Positions 13,201 through 25,459 of a stretch of 64,000 nucleotides of DNA are shown here, piece after piece (within the stretch, counting starts at the first letter, position 1; every line of letters begins with the position of its first letter). A model generated the notes under the pieces. It was not told the origin of the DNA. It saw only the letters and a program-made list of their open reading frames with translations, and did no database searches. This DNA comes from Ustulina deusta (taxonomy: Eukaryota > Ascomycota > Sordariomycetes > Xylariales > Xylariaceae): assembly GCA_023159155.1 (NCBI GenBank), contig JAJNNX010000001.1:3162001-3226000 (forward strand), in the 5' to 3' direction. The translations under genes and the position numbers were made by a program.

Positions 13201-13951
13201 TTACCGGTAGTAGATGCCTAGATACCGGCGCCGTTTACTTGACCTGCATATGATAGCTGCATCGTAAAAACGGCCTGGCAGTAAAATACCGTTTCCTTTC
13301 TTTTTAAATTACCATCAGTACTCAAGACAAGCATGTAGTGCAGCTACAAAACCAACTAGGTACCTATGCACAGTGATGACAAAGCAGAGCGCAATCTCGC
13401 TTTGTTCTTGTTGGCGGCATGAAAAAGCGAGGTGGATTCGTCCCAACTCTCAGTCATGCAAGTCGAGACGAGTTGTTTCATAGTCGCATTTGACACTCCA
13501 GTGATGCACGCAGGGATTGATTTCACTGTCGTCAACTCGTCCTATTATTTTTGTCCAAGTGCCCCGTCGAATGCCCGGTTCAACGGCCTTGTTGACCCGC
13601 CATGCACGGACATTGTTTACGCAAGCATTGTTGATCTACCGGTACATTATATAAGGCCGCAACTTTCCCATTGATTATATCGGGTATCGGGGTTTCAGAT
13701 CATGTTATTTGCATTCGCATGCAGGGTATCCGTAATCTAGGTATCATCCTATGGTATATACACCTCAGGAGACACAATGTTCACTTTGCCCACCTTGCCC
13801 TGTTGGTTAATGGTCTATTTATCCATTCGATGGTGATACCGCATTTGCAATAACGGCGGCCATTCGCGTTGACCCGCCTAGGCGGTTTCGGTTTTAGAAC
13901 CTGGTTCACACCTCCATCTTGCGCGGACGCATTCGTAAGCTCCAGCCGCAT
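10206..13951. other. Long intergenic region (3.7 kb), no gene recognised
   Basis: The part next to 10206 is the ferric reductase promoter. A (GTT)n microsatellite sits at 10467-10491 and TAGGTACC-type words cluster at 10960-11160. From 11.2 to 13.9 kb there are only short unconvincing open frames and no recognisable protein segment; 13.2-13.9 kb is the 3' side of the next minus-strand gene. Confidence 0.45.
10467..10491. repeat. (GTT)n microsatellite
   Basis: About eight tandem GTT units lie roughly 260 bases upstream of the ferric reductase start. The tract is seen directly. Confidence 0.9.
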
Positions 13952-16555
13952 TCAGATGCAGAGCTCATCGTCACTGTAGGTATCCTGTCGTCCAATGGAA
14001 TCGCGGGATAGTGGACGGACACCCAATACTACCCTTCCTGAGCTACGGCGTGGCTTCTTGGCTAGCAATCGGACACGGTTCTCTTTTTCCGAGTCAACCT
14101 GACTTTCTATGGGTCTGAAGGAAGCTGAGATTGCAAGGCTTTGCTGTGGTAGCAGTACCTCAGTTACCAGTTGTGTTGTTAGCGTTTCGGCACTCCGAAG
14201 GCGACGCGGGCGTTTCTTCATCATCATGCTTTGTCCGTCACATATGTGCCGAATTGGTTCGTTTGTATCATATTCACCATCGTCCGTCCCTTGACTTAGA
14301 CCTGTTTCTGCGTCCGGTAGGCTGTCTGTGACGGGACTAGTCGAGTTGCTTAGACGAGTGAAAGAACCTTCCGTACCCCTAGCCGGAGTTGATGACCGAA
14401 GATGTTTTTTTATAATAGGGGCTCGGCGTTTATTCCTGACTGGACTAACCGTTACCCATTCGCCGATCGTCTCTTCCCAACGATATCCCGTGAAAAGCGT
14501 GCTGCCACTTTGTTGTTGGTTCGTAGCACCAGAGCCTAATCGAGCATGTGGATGTAGACTTTCGGCATAGATGAGATCCTTGACATCGTTTGTCTGCTGG
14601 GCTATTAAGAATGCTGCAGCTGCCTTGAGCTTATCCAACAGATTTTGGCCAAGTTTCAAAGATTTCAGCCGCCCAAAGAGCCCATCGAGACATTGATGAG
14701 ACGCCACTGACGTTGCCCTACCGCAAGCCCTTGCTATTGATGCTATGAGCCAAGCAATGTTGTCGTAATGATTGCGCATACGGATATCTTTGGTAGATAG
14801 AGGCGCCACAACGGGCGGCGAGAGCTTTTCTATACATCCTTTCACATGGATTTCGATTTTCTCGCCTTGATCCTGTGTCGATGAAAGAAATAGTACCAGG
14901 TATAAAATTTCTAATTTCTGAGTGCCTCGACCGCGCGTAGAACCTTTGAGCTCGTTGATACATGCTCTTATGATGTGTTTAAATTTATCGACGAAACCTT
15001 CGATCCGCCGAGTGTCTGATCCTGGAAGCCCAGGCGTTGCGATCCCAGTTTCTCCAAGCAGGCTCATGGAGCCTAGGATGCTAAGGGCGCTCATCAATGT
15101 CCGTTGGCTCGCCCTCGCTATGTCGTTGTCGAGCTGGATTGTATCGGTGTTACGATTGAACATACGTTTTTGGCAGCACAATAGTAGAATGGACTGGCTT
15201 ATGAAGCTTATCGCATCAGAGCTAAGGTGATTGTTAGCCAGTCCTTGCAAAGCTAAGCTCCATATCCATTCAAATTCCGACGTTGCCAACCAATCCGTTG
15301 GTAAACTACCGCTTGATAGCAGGATCGAATATTGCCGAAAAAGAAATGAAGTCCGTTGCGTTTGGCCAGCGAAAGAATTGAGCGTTAATAGCGGCTGTAG
15401 AGCTGATCCTTGTGTAAAACGGCTTTCCGTGGATACTGGTTGGGGGTACTGGCGGTCGACTAGTGCTGCTACGAGATCCTCAGCTTCCGACGCCGCCCCT
15501 AAATGAACACATAGGTCGATGATAAGCTGCGAGAACTCATCCTCGAAAAGGCCCTCTTCGATTGCATGCTTGACTGCGTTCAGTCCGTCTGCCCTGACAA
15601 CCACTCTCAAATGTCTCCATCCCACGTTGGTGCCTAGAGACTCTAGCTCATTATAAATCTGGGCTGAAGTATTGATATCATCCAATGTAGAAACCGTCCC
15701 AGTCTGCTCTGCGTCTAGTCTCTCCCACGCCTCTAGTTCGTTGATGTACTGCGGTACTTTCCGTAGGCATATGTCTAAAAATGAACGTGGCCCATTGGCA
15801 GCACTGATATCATCTAGGGTGCTAGTCGCCGTGGCCTTCAGGAGCACCTCTAAACTCCGATATATCGCCTCTAACTCCGTATATTTAGAGCAGAAGCAAT
15901 CGCGTAGACTGGCCAGTCGTTCGTCTAGACGCTTCTGGGCGCTAGAACTGGTCTTCGTGCGGTGCTCACGACTACGCTCAACTTGATTCGAGTTTGGGTC
16001 TAATCCATGCACTAGAGCGACAGGCGAAAGCACGATCTTTCCTCTGGCACGGCGCAGCATGGGTGTGGATGGTACTATCTCGCCAGGAGCGGTAGCTTTC
16101 TGCTGCCTTTCTGGCTGTATACACCTAAAGGCCTTCCTCAGACCTACTTTCGTCCCTGCCGGTAGACTTGTGTCTTCATTATGGTTTCCTTGTCCCGAAT
16201 GATTTGTGCCAAGTCTAAATTCCTGCGACTGAGGAGGCTGTGTGCCGCGACGTTGGGAATACGTTAGACGAGGGCGTTTCTTTTTAGGCACGAGCCACCC
16301 GGATTCTGATTCAGGCTCCTCATGATGTCGGTTTTTGCTGATGGATGAAATTGGTGCTGTTGCTGGAGTCGACCTCATCGTTGAAGCCGTTGCTTTCCCA
16401 GCCATAGCTGTATCTTTCCTCAGAGAAGCAATGCGTGAGATCAAGGGCCGTAGAAGCCGGTGACACCTCGCCGTGGTCCATGGTTGTGAGGGTTCTTCGA
16501 TCCTATGAGCTGCCCGTCGCGGTCGATACCGCGCTGGATCTGAAATGAGCGACAT
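13952..16555 (-). CDS. Large uncharacterised basic, probably nuclear protein
   Basis: A single uninterrupted frame of 867 codons. I do not recognise the family. Residues 50-230 are polar with basic patches (VPKKKRPRLTYSQRR near residue 90 looks like a nuclear localisation signal). Residues about 215-450 read as helical, with regular Leu/Ala spacing (for example GLNAVKHAIEEGLFEDEF and EAEDLVAALVDRQYPQP). The helical character continues to roughly 670, and the last 180 residues are again basic and disordered with KKRPRRLRS and KKPRRSSGRVV. Two starts are possible: the ATG at 16555 (C at -3) or the one at 16405 (residue 51, G at -3), which has better context and precedes a sequence resembling a typical N-terminus. 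The length and non-random composition make it a real gene; function is not assigned. Confidence 0.8.
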   Translation of the reverse strand: MSLISDPARYRPRRAAHRIEEPSQPWTTARCHRLLRPLISRIASLRKDTAMAGKATASTMRSTPATAPISSISKNRHHEEPESESGWLVPKKKRPRLTYSQRRGTQPPQSQEFRLGTNHSGQGNHNEDTSLPAGTKVGLRKAFRCIQPERQQKATAPGEIVPSTPMLRRARGKIVLSPVALVHGLDPNSNQVERSREHRTKTSSSAQKRLDERLASLRDCFCSKYTELEAIYRSLEVLLKATATSTLDDISAANGPRSFLDICLRKVPQYINELEAWERLDAEQTGTVSTLDDINTSAQIYNELESLGTNVGWRHLRVVVRADGLNAVKHAIEEGLFEDEFSQLIIDLCVHLGAASEAEDLVAALVDRQYPQPVSTESRFTQGSALQPLLTLNSFAGQTQRTSFLFRQYSILLSSGSLPTDWLATSEFEWIWSLALQGLANNHLSSDAISFISQSILLLCCQKRMFNRNTDTIQLDNDIARASQRTLMSALSILGSMSLLGETGIATPGLPGSDTRRIEGFVDKFKHIIRACINELKGSTRGRGTQKLEILYLVLFLSSTQDQGEKIEIHVKGCIEKLSPPVVAPLSTKDIRMRNHYDNIAWLIASIARACGRATSVASHQCLDGLFGRLKSLKLGQNLLDKLKAAAAFLIAQQTNDVKDLIYAESLHPHARLGSGATNQQQSGSTLFTGYRWEETIGEWVTVSPVRNKRRAPIIKKHLRSSTPARGTEGSFTRLSNSTSPVTDSLPDAETGLSQGTDDGEYDTNEPIRHICDGQSMMMKKRPRRLRSAETLTTQLVTEVLLPQQSLAISASFRPIESQVDSEKENRVRLLAKKPRRSSGRVVLGVRPLSRDSIGRQDTYSDDELCI

Positions 16556-17793
16556 TTGTTCTAGCGAAATAATTTTGAAGTTGGTTACAATATATCAAGC
16601 CAATGGAGCAATTGTGAGAGCTGCCTCGAGGCGCAGGGATGCATGGTCGATAGGTATGCTCGATTGCTGGCCGTGTTAACGATCCATATAGCGAATGTTG
16701 GCAATCATCCGGCTCTGCTTCTTGTATAGGCACTATACTTTCAAGATCATACAAAGACTTCGGGTATAAATACTGTAAGCAATTGAAAGGCAATGTCAAG
16801 CATTTGGTATCCTCGGCCTGATAAATGTGCTGGGTTGTTCTTTGAGTGATGTTCACGAGATTGTACCTCTGATGGACGGACGCATCATTAAACTGTTTAC
16901 TGATTCCCGCTTTGGGACTAGGCCAAAACAACATGTACTGAGGCACTTGGGTGCTGTACAGTGTATAAATTAACCGCTTACGAAGGAATCCCACAGTGCT
17001 ACACTGTGATAATGTGATAACCCGATAAGCAACCCTGCCCCGCAAGAGCACAATTAGAGCTCTGACAAAACTCTTATCTAGATGTGGACCTACATATGCC
17101 ACAAAAAGTCTCTACATCTACCCCGCGTCCACTTGCACCACTCCCGCCATAATAATACTTAGAATTCGAAGATAATTATACGCTGCAATAAAGGTACTAA
17201 CAAATATACCTACCTAGTGACTCAGGTGGACAGATGTGCAACATATGCAGAGATTTTCTGTGGCACGGTTAGGTTGACTATAGCCTCTGACCAATTGGCA
17301 CCTACGTAGGTACCTTAGGTAAGCCAGTAGGGTTCGAGGTAGGTACCGAGACCGAAGGATGTCCGTAGCACCGGCTTGCCGGGAACAGCCGGCTACCTAC
17401 ACCTACCCAGTGTTATCATTCAGACGAAAAAAAAATTATTTGCTTTGGTTCATGAGACCAAAAAATAACATTGCCACGACTCTTCCCACATCCTCACGCC
17501 AATTCCTACCTCCGCCTCTTGGGCCACAACTCAACGGTTGTGCTGTTCCTTGATACTCCCCTGTATTATACTCCCCAGCATTATCTAATCGGTATTTCCA
17601 ACATTCTACGGCGCACTCCTTTGCCACGGATCAGCAGGTTTTAGTTGGGTCTTGTGTGTTGCACCAATTGTACGAGACATAAACCTTCACACGCGACCTG
17701 ACGTCAAACCGCATTGTAGACGTTCACCGACGATCTTTAAGCTTCCCCCCCACAAGCTAGTCCTTGTGATTGCCTTCTCGCCTTTCCTTCACA
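16556..17793. repeat. Divergent promoter region with TAGGTACC words
   Basis: This lies between the minus-strand 867-codon gene and clu1. The 17160-17420 stretch has repeated CACCTACGTAGGTACC-like words; 17430-17445 is A-rich. The final 150 bases are the leader of clu1. No gene is seen; the minus-strand frame 17102-16503 has no conserved look. Confidence 0.5.
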
Positions 17794-20700
17794 ATGGCCG
17801 AGAAACAAGAACCCCAGAATGCTTCTGCCGGTATGGACCATTGTCTTGATATCCCGCCTTACCATAGCTAGTCGCTATCTATTGCGGAGATCAAAACTAA
17901 CCCTCTTTGTTGCGCAGCCGAAGAAGTAAAAGTTGTCGATGGCCAGCCTACAACAGAGAACAATGACGAAGGCACCGAAGAGGACGTGGGGGAAGGTAGG
18001 CAACACGATGGCGTTCTCCTATTATCGAATCTCAACTAATATTGGCTGGGCAGCTTTGTTTCCGTTAACGATCAGCCTCCCTCATGAACCGAGCAAAATC
18101 CATATAATGGTTAGTTGGATCTTCTTGTCCACGCCTATCTGGCGATTTTCTAAGGAGTGTCCAGGTCTCCCCGCAAGAGCAGGTCCATGAGCTGCGTCAA
18201 TCGGTCATCGAGCTCCCTGCTGCCTTCCAGTACTCCTGCTTCCACTTCGAGCATGAGGGCGAACGTATCAACGATTTCGTACAGATCTCGGACGTCAAGG
18301 GCCTAGGGCCAGAAGCCGAAATTCGATTGATAGAAGACCCATACACTGAGAAGGAGGCAAGAATACATGTGATTCGGATCCGCGATCTCGTCGGTGCCGC
18401 TGGCGATAGGACCGATACGCTGCAAGGGGTTCTTCCAGGCCTCTCTCTTTTCGACTCGGTCACTGCCGAAGCGATTGATGTCGATAATGTACAAGCTAGC
18501 ACCTACGACTTCGACGCACCTGCAAGAACCTCGACTTTGTTGCCCAAGGAAGAGGAACCTGCCCCGAAAACCCTCAAATCCGTTTCGTTGTCGCCATGGA
18601 ACCCTCCTCCCTACCACCTCCGCCAAAAGGGTCACCTCCTCTACCTACTCGTCACGACCAACGAGGGCGACCAGTACCAAATCACCTCACATGTGGGCGG
18701 CTTCTATGTCAACAAGTCATCGAACAGCAAATTCGATCCCTCGCCTCGGGCAGCTCCTAAGGCTTATTCTGCACACTCGCTGTTGACGCTACTAAGTCAA
18801 GTCTCGCCGTCATTTTCGGATTCATTTGAGCAGTTGCTGCAGTTCAACAATCGCAAAGAGCCGCTTGCGACATTTCAAATGACAAATGCAATCCCTGCAG
18901 CTCCTTGGTTGGTGCCTTTACAATCCTCACCATTGTGTGCCCACAGTTCCGATATCACACGGACACAGGAGGGTTACCTAATTGCCGGTGTGGACAATAC
19001 GGATACTCTACGTGACTGGAATGAAGAATTTCAGGCGGCACGAGAATTACCCAAGGAAACTGTTCAAGATCGAGTTTTCCGGGAACGCTTCATTTCCAAG
19101 CTCTTCGCGGATTACACCGATGCCGCCGCCCGCGGCGCTATTCTAGTTGCCAGGGGTGAGGTCACTCCCCTAAACCCAACGGAAGGTCGCGACGCCCAAA
19201 TATTTGTATATAACAACGTATTCTTTTCTTTTGGTGCCGATGGTGTGGGTACGTTCACTTCGGAGGGTGGTGATGACGCTGCGCGGGTCGCCACCGGAAA
19301 GGATGTAAATGGGGTACGCATCGTCAATCAGCTTGACATCGATGGGTTGTACAGTCCCGCAACCGTTGTCGTAGACTATCTCGGCAAGCGGATTGTTGGT
19401 CAAACGGTCGTCCCAGGCATCTTCAAGCAGAGGGAGCCCGGGGAGAACTCGATTGATTATGGTGCTGTTGAGGGTAAAGACGTGGTCGCTGCTGATGAAA
19501 GGTTTGCTGCTCCGTTTGAAAAGCTTTCACAAGCCCTCCGTGTCAAGAAGCATCCGGTATGGGATAAGGATGGGAAGCGGTTCGACCTGGAAGCTAGCGT
19601 GGAGACGAAGGGTCTGATGGGTACGGATGGTCGGAAATATGTTCTCGACTTGTATCGCATTACCCCTCTGGACGTTTTATGGCTAGAAGAAAATGACGTG
19701 AAGACGGAGGATGATGGGATGGAATACCCCCACCGCATGACAGTTCTTAGACCCGAGCTGGTTGAGACCCTCCGCACTCTTAAGTGGTCAGAATGGGTAA
19801 ATGGAGAGATCGCCCGCATAAAGGAGCGGTCGGTAAAGGAGAAGACGGAAAACAAGGACTCGGACGAATCTAAAGAGCAGAAGGACTCTGATGATACAGA
19901 GATCGAGGAGAAAATCGATGGCTCAAATTTCTCCTTCAGCCTAAATCCTGACGCCTTCAGCGGCCAAGTCCCTCAGACTGAGCAGGAGAAGAAAGAGATG
20001 GCTGCCGACGAAGAAGATGTTCGCAACGCATGCAAGCATCTGCGTGATGCGGCTATTCCGGATTTTGTTAATGACATCAAGTCTTCGGATCTACCCTTCC
20101 CTATGGATGGTTCATCCCTGGCTAAGATGATGCACAAACGCGGCATTAATATGAGATATTTGGGGAAGGTTGTATCTCTTTGCGAGGGTCCAAGGTTGTT
20201 GCGCCTCCGAGATCTTTGCCTGCAGGAGGTGATTTCTCGTGCCTTCAAACATGTGGCAAGCAAGTATCTGCGATACTTACCGGTGCCTCTAACTTCCGCG
20301 TGCGTCGCGCATCTACTAAATTGTCTGCTGGGATCAGCTTTCAATAGCAAGCCAGTTGCCGACATTGATGAATCGTTGAAGTCGCTATACCCCGAGGCGG
20401 ATTTAGCATTTGCAAACGTGACAGTAGAGAGCCTGCGCAAGGAAATCGAAATTCAGTCTACTCGACGATTCAAGGTTACCTTGAACCCAGATTGGCACAC
20501 CGGAATCAAGCATCTGCAGCTACTGCGTGAGGTTTCGTCGAAGCTTGGCCTTCAAATACAAGCCAAAAACTTCCAGTTTACAAGCGAATCTTCCAACACA
20601 ATCGAAAAGCTAAACGGGCAACCAAATGGGGACGGCGAGAAGAGCAAGAAAAAAAAGAAGAAGGCTAGGGATGGCTCGCCGGCCTCGGTTGCTTCCGTTA

Positions 20701-21719
20701 CTGCGCCGTCTACCTTCACGGCCGATGATATTGTCAATGTCGTGCCAGTTATCAAGGATTCGGCACCTAAGAGCTCTATTTCCGAGGAAGCTTTGGAGGG
20801 TGGCCGTCACTCCATCATCCAGGGTAATCGTAAGATTGGCCAGGAGCTGTTGTTGGAATCGTTAACTCTCCACGAACAGATCTATGGCATCCTCCACTCT
20901 GAAGTTGCACGAGCGTACTCAAGTTTGGCGCAGATATATTACCAATTAGAGGAAAAGGAAGCTGCTGTCGATCTCGCACGCAAAGCTGTCATCGTGTCAG
21001 AACGGACTCTTGGCATCGACTCCGCTGAGACGTTACTTTACTACCTCAATCTAGGCCTATACGTCCACGGTTCAGGTGACAGCAAGACAGCTCTAGCGTA
21101 CGTTAAGCACGCTCTTGATTTGTGGAAGGTGATCTATGGTTCTGACCATCCGGATTCCATCACGACACTGAACAACGCTGCTGTTATGCTCCAACACATG
21201 CAGGCGTACCATGAGTCCCGCATCTGGTTTGAGCAAGCGCTCGCCGTATGCGAGCGTGTCATTGGACCCCAGTCGCTTCAAGCTGCTAGCCTGCTTTTCC
21301 AGCTAGCACAGGCTCTCGCCTTAGATAACGAGTCAAAGGCAGCGCTCACTAAGATGCGCGACTGTTACAACATCTTCCTGCACGAGCTTGGGCCCGAAAA
21401 CAACAACACTAAAGAAGCTGAGACATGGCTCGAGCAACTCACACAGAATGCCGTTGCTATCGCCAAGCGCGACAAAGACGTCCAAGCTCGTCGTCTCCGC
21501 GCCGGTATTCGATTCCCACCACGACAACTGGACGGCTCTACCTCAGCATCTGTCACCTCTGCCGCGCTCAATAGCGAACGAACGTCGGCTAAGCCAGATG
21601 CTAGAAGCATTGACGACTTACTTAAGTTTATTGAGGGAAGTAGCGTACAAAAGCAAACCACCAAGAAACGGCCTGGTCGGGCAGGCCCTAAGACTCGCGT
21701 CGGTGTTGGCGCTTCGTGA
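17794..21719 (+). CDS. clu1: Clustered mitochondria protein Clu1/CluA (eIF3-associated)
   Basis: Four exons, 17794-17830, 17918-17995, 18054-18109 and 18165-21719, give 1241 residues, the normal fungal length. The three small 5' exons were placed because their joins restore the conserved N-terminal block: GEALFPLTISLPHEPSKIHI, then IMVSPQEQVHELRQSVIELP. The downstream exon contains the ubiquitin-like N-domain (FQYSCFHFEHEGERINDFVQ; EDPYTEKEARIHVIRIRDL), the GSKIP-like region, the CLU domain (about residues 380-620, with GLMGTDGRKYVLDLYRITPL), a lysine run KSKKKKKK and a C-terminal TPR array (about 900-1120). Clu1 binds mRNA for nuclear-encoded mitochondrial proteins and is needed for normal mitochondrial distribution; in yeast it copurifies with eIF3. 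An A-rich linker precedes the TPRs. Introns are 87, 58 and 55 nt. Confidence 0.95.
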
Positions 21720-23268
21720 TCACAAGCCTCGATCTACACTCGCCACAGGCCCCTGGTTAGTTCATTTAGGCAACAGACGATGTCTCTGCCTTGGGAAAAT
21801 CATTTTGGGAGGGCATAGTACATACTTTATAATCATACTGCATATCTGCGATAGGGGACTCATCAGCATCACGAAACCAACGGGCGGGTCCCCCAATCTG
21901 TATGGTGTACATCCGTGTATTGTATATACTATCATGCTCACTCTATTGTCACTATCTTACGAAATCACAGCGCAACTCTCACACACGCGCAATCGCATTT
22001 TTAGACGGGGGCAGGATCGGAAAAGAAAAAAAGGGAAATTTTTCCAGAGCAAACCGTGGGTTCAATCGAGGCGGGTCCGGCGTAATCAGGGACAGTGACC
22101 GCCTTACTTTCCCTCTCATACGTCATGGCTTGTATGAATAGTGTGTGTGGTTATCAAAATCATCATCTCTAATAGACCTTCTTCCCTCCCGCTCCTCTTA
22201 AGCCAGTTATATTTTTGGCTGTGAAATGTTCCCTCAGCATAAGACGTTCATCCGATTCGAGAGCAAGAAACATAGTGACTGAGGTTTCCCCCCAAGCCTC
22301 CTATATTTACTTACCTCGGCTTGTATTGGCCCTTATCCAGCCTTTTTAAGGGAGTTCGACTCCCTCATCCAAAATTTTAGCATATAGGTATTTAAGGCAG
22401 CTTAACTGCAGGCACGAGAACAGACGCACCGTCTCATTCAATAGCTGCGTGCACTAAACAGGAAGCATTAGTCAAGTCCCTCTTCCTGTGTAACATACGA
22501 ATGCAGCAGGACGTTAATGAGCGTCAGCATCCTATAGATACCTAGATAAGTTAGGTAGTTGAAAGTTGAAATACGCAGGTAAATTGAAGTCGGGGCTTTC
22601 ACGGCGAACGAGTGGCACACGTAACACATGTTGACAGGTCAATTGCGCTAGTTCAGTTTGTTTGTTTGTGTGTTTGTCTCTCGGTTCTCAAGTTCGACCA
22701 TCTATGTTGATCGCATTCACAGACGGTTCCGTCCATCTATATAGTCTCGACAGACAACCGCTGATAAACCGGAGACCCTTAGATAGCGCTCCACGATATC
22801 TAGCTAGCCTAGGTATTGATAAATGAGCATAGCATCAAGAAGGATACCTGACCGCCGGTAGCCACGGGACGGAGATAACCTTCTTTCTCTACCATCCTGC
22901 CCTTTCGACTCTGGATGGCATCACACCATTTCAATGTGGAGTTAAGCATTTGAGCCGGCTGAAGGTTTGCATGAAAGCATCAAACATGCACACATAAACG
23001 CGTTGCAGCAAACATATTCGTGTTCCATAAAAAAAAAAAAGCAGCGCTGCACCAGATTCCCCAGGATAGCCCATGCTCCACAATACCTAGCCTCGGATGT
23101 AGAACCCGGGTCGTGTAGAATCATCCTTGATTCGCCCGCCCAGAGTGGACCTGAATGCAAACCGATACCTATGAGAGGAATAAGTGAATCAACGCTACGT
23201 GAAGTCAACGACGAAAGTCTCAATCTCAGGCTTGTTAGCTAGGGCAGCCACCACAGCTAGAGGCAATT
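21720..23268. other. 3' regions of convergent clu1 and forkhead genes
   Basis: No gene is seen in these 1.5 kb. There is an A12 run at 23029-23040. A tRNA T-arm-like hairpin near 22346-22366 lacks the rest of a tRNA. The terminal open frames here are continuations of clu1 shadows or random. Confidence 0.5.
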
Positions 23269-25459
23269 CTATTTGGCAGTTCCCGCAGTATGGATCGCAC
23301 TTGACCCAAAACTAGGAGCTGCGTGGAAGGACCCAATACTTTGGAAACCCCTGGTGGTATCATTAGCATTCTCCGAAAACATTGTTTTGATGTAATGCAT
23401 GTGGTTGTGAACGTACTTTGTTAGATCGTACTCCCCTTCTTCCTCGTTATCCTCCTCGATATTGTCGATAGCGGTCACTCGATCTAGAGTGTTGCCTCGC
23501 GAAGTTCGAGTTGGGCTAACTATGGGTGAGCGATCGATACCCGGCGGCGGCGGCGGACTACTGCTATTGGGAAGGCCAGGCTTGGTAGGGCTGACGTCAT
23601 AAGGGGCTTTGAGGGGTGTACTGTTAACATCAATGTACTTCCAAAATGGAGCAGGCGAACTCGTTGGCATATGTTGGCTCGGCCTCTGTGCAGTACTAGG
23701 AGGTGCTAGCCTGGGATGGAGACGCTGCGGCGCAGGTGTCACAAACGAGGCCCCTTCATCCGGAAGATACGAAGAGGATAATGCTGGCGGTGATTGGGGA
23801 ATATCCGCAAAAGAGCTTGACTGTTGCAGGCGTTTATTGCCACGGGGAAGCGGACTGACATCGTGAAGATTCGTAGCCAGAAGCCTGCGATCGGGGGTTA
23901 CTTGAGACTGCATCAATGATGTTCGGGGGGGCGGCGAAGTAGCAGGTGAGACTGCCTTGCGCTTGCGAGTCGAGCCAGGCTCTTTGTTAGCCATGTCTTT
24001 GGGTCCCGATGTGATATAGGTCATTTGGCTAGGTTGGCTCGGGGACGAAGGGACAGAAGAACCACGGTGGCCTCCTCGGCCGCCCCTCCAACAAGTTCGA
24101 ACCATCTCAGAACGGTGCTCAGGGACTACTTCCCACTTCATCCCTTTGCCTGGCTCGTCAGTAGATCGGGGTGCTTTGCTAAAAGCTTTATTCAAAGATA
24201 AGTTATGTCTGATTGAGTTCTAGGGGGCTATTAGCATCAATTCCAAGCAACTATTTCAGTCTAGAGCCTCACCTGCCAGCCAGACGGTTGCTGGTGCCTA
24301 TAGTACGCGTAATTCTCTATGATGTACGAGTAAATGCCGGCGAGGTTGAGCTTCTCACCAGGCGCACTAATGATAGCTTGAGTAATAAGCTGAGCATAGC
24401 TGTAATGGGGTTTAATATGTTTGTTCTCGTCCTTTGCCAGATCTATGTCGTCTTGGCTGCTGACGGGATTGTGAGCCGGGGTCTTTGCTTGGGATGCCGG
24501 GACACGGCTCTTCGTCGATGGGGGCGTGCCCGGGCGCTTGTAGTCAGGTGGTGCTGGAGCGATGGGTTGTTGGTTACTTTGACTACGAGAGGACGCACTT
24601 CCTCGAACGGTTTGGGAAGACGGCTGATCCGAGGAAGGGAGGGGTGGAAGGGCGGTTCGAGAGTCACTTGAGGGAGCATGCATCCCCGCCTGTTCCAGAT
24701 ATCTAGGGTTGACGTGTACGCGACCGAAGTTGGCGGGTAGGACAAACATCATTTCCAGACCACCGATCTCAATCACCTCGCCGCTGCCAAGACAATGGGG
24801 AGGATCCGATTTCCGCAGGACTTCATCGTCAACCCTGAGGCCATTGCGACCTTTCGCTTGAAGGAACCACTTCCCAAGTTCAGGATCAAAGTAGATGATC
24901 GCCGTCTGGCGCGAGAAGGTCTTGGACGGACCGAGATCGATGTGAACGAAAGAAGGGTCGTTTGGATCTTGTGTGTCAGTGTTTCTCCCAATATTCACAG
25001 ATGTAGATTTGATGTAGTAAGTCCAGTCCTGCGCTGCTATCTTGGCGTATGCGGCAATGCCCTTATTAGACTCATGAATAGCGTTGGCGTGGTCCTTGCT
25101 TGCATGTGTAGGCAGGCTGCGTAGAGACTGGGCGACTTGAGTGACCAAGTTGTCGTCTTCTTCGGCGTCTGCTTCGGCGCCAGGTTCGGCGCCATCGAGA
25201 CCGGACGCATCGATCGTCAAACTCGAACTTTCTTCCTCGATAGGCTCAGACACCGGCTCCTGGGCCTAACATGCAGAACATGGTCAGTACCGCTCCGGAG
25301 AGACAGGCAAGATGAAGACAGCGTGAGCAACAGCACGAGACGAACCTTTTTTCTCCGCTTGGCCGGGCGCGAGGGTGACGACTGCTCGATGACAGAAGGG
25401 CTCGGGCTTTTATCCCGGACCCGGCGAGTCCTCTGGGAGCGCTTAGAGGAGGAAGGCAT
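23269..25459 (-). CDS. fkh2: FHA-forkhead transcription factor, Fkh1/Fkh2-like
   Basis: Exons 25459-25346, 25265-24273 and 24219-23269 (introns 80 and 53 nt) give 685 residues. A forkhead-associated (FHA) domain spans about 119-215 ([26 protein letters not shown]), and the winged-helix domain spans about 322-410: [14 protein letters not shown]...[18 protein letters not shown], then the recognition helix [13 protein letters not shown] followed by PGKGMKWEV. The second intron splits the domain exactly before NSIRHNLSL, a usual place in fungal relatives. The tail is Ser/Pro-rich with several SP/TP sites, expected for CDK phosphorylation. The combination of FHA and forkhead is that of the cell-cycle regulators Fkh1/Fkh2, which control G2/M genes; in filamentous fungi they also affect conidiation and growth. 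The frame stays open upstream to 25603, so a longer N-terminus of 48 more residues is possible. Confidence 0.93.

Noticed and set aside
16503..17102. 199-codon minus-strand frame upstream of the 867-codon gene
   Set aside because: Composition looks random, it overlaps the conserved-looking gene in another frame and contains no recognisable motif.
22340..22372. tRNA-like T-arm (GGGAGTTCGACTCCC)
   Set aside because: No matching acceptor, D-arm or anticodon stem can be found in the 70 bases before it.
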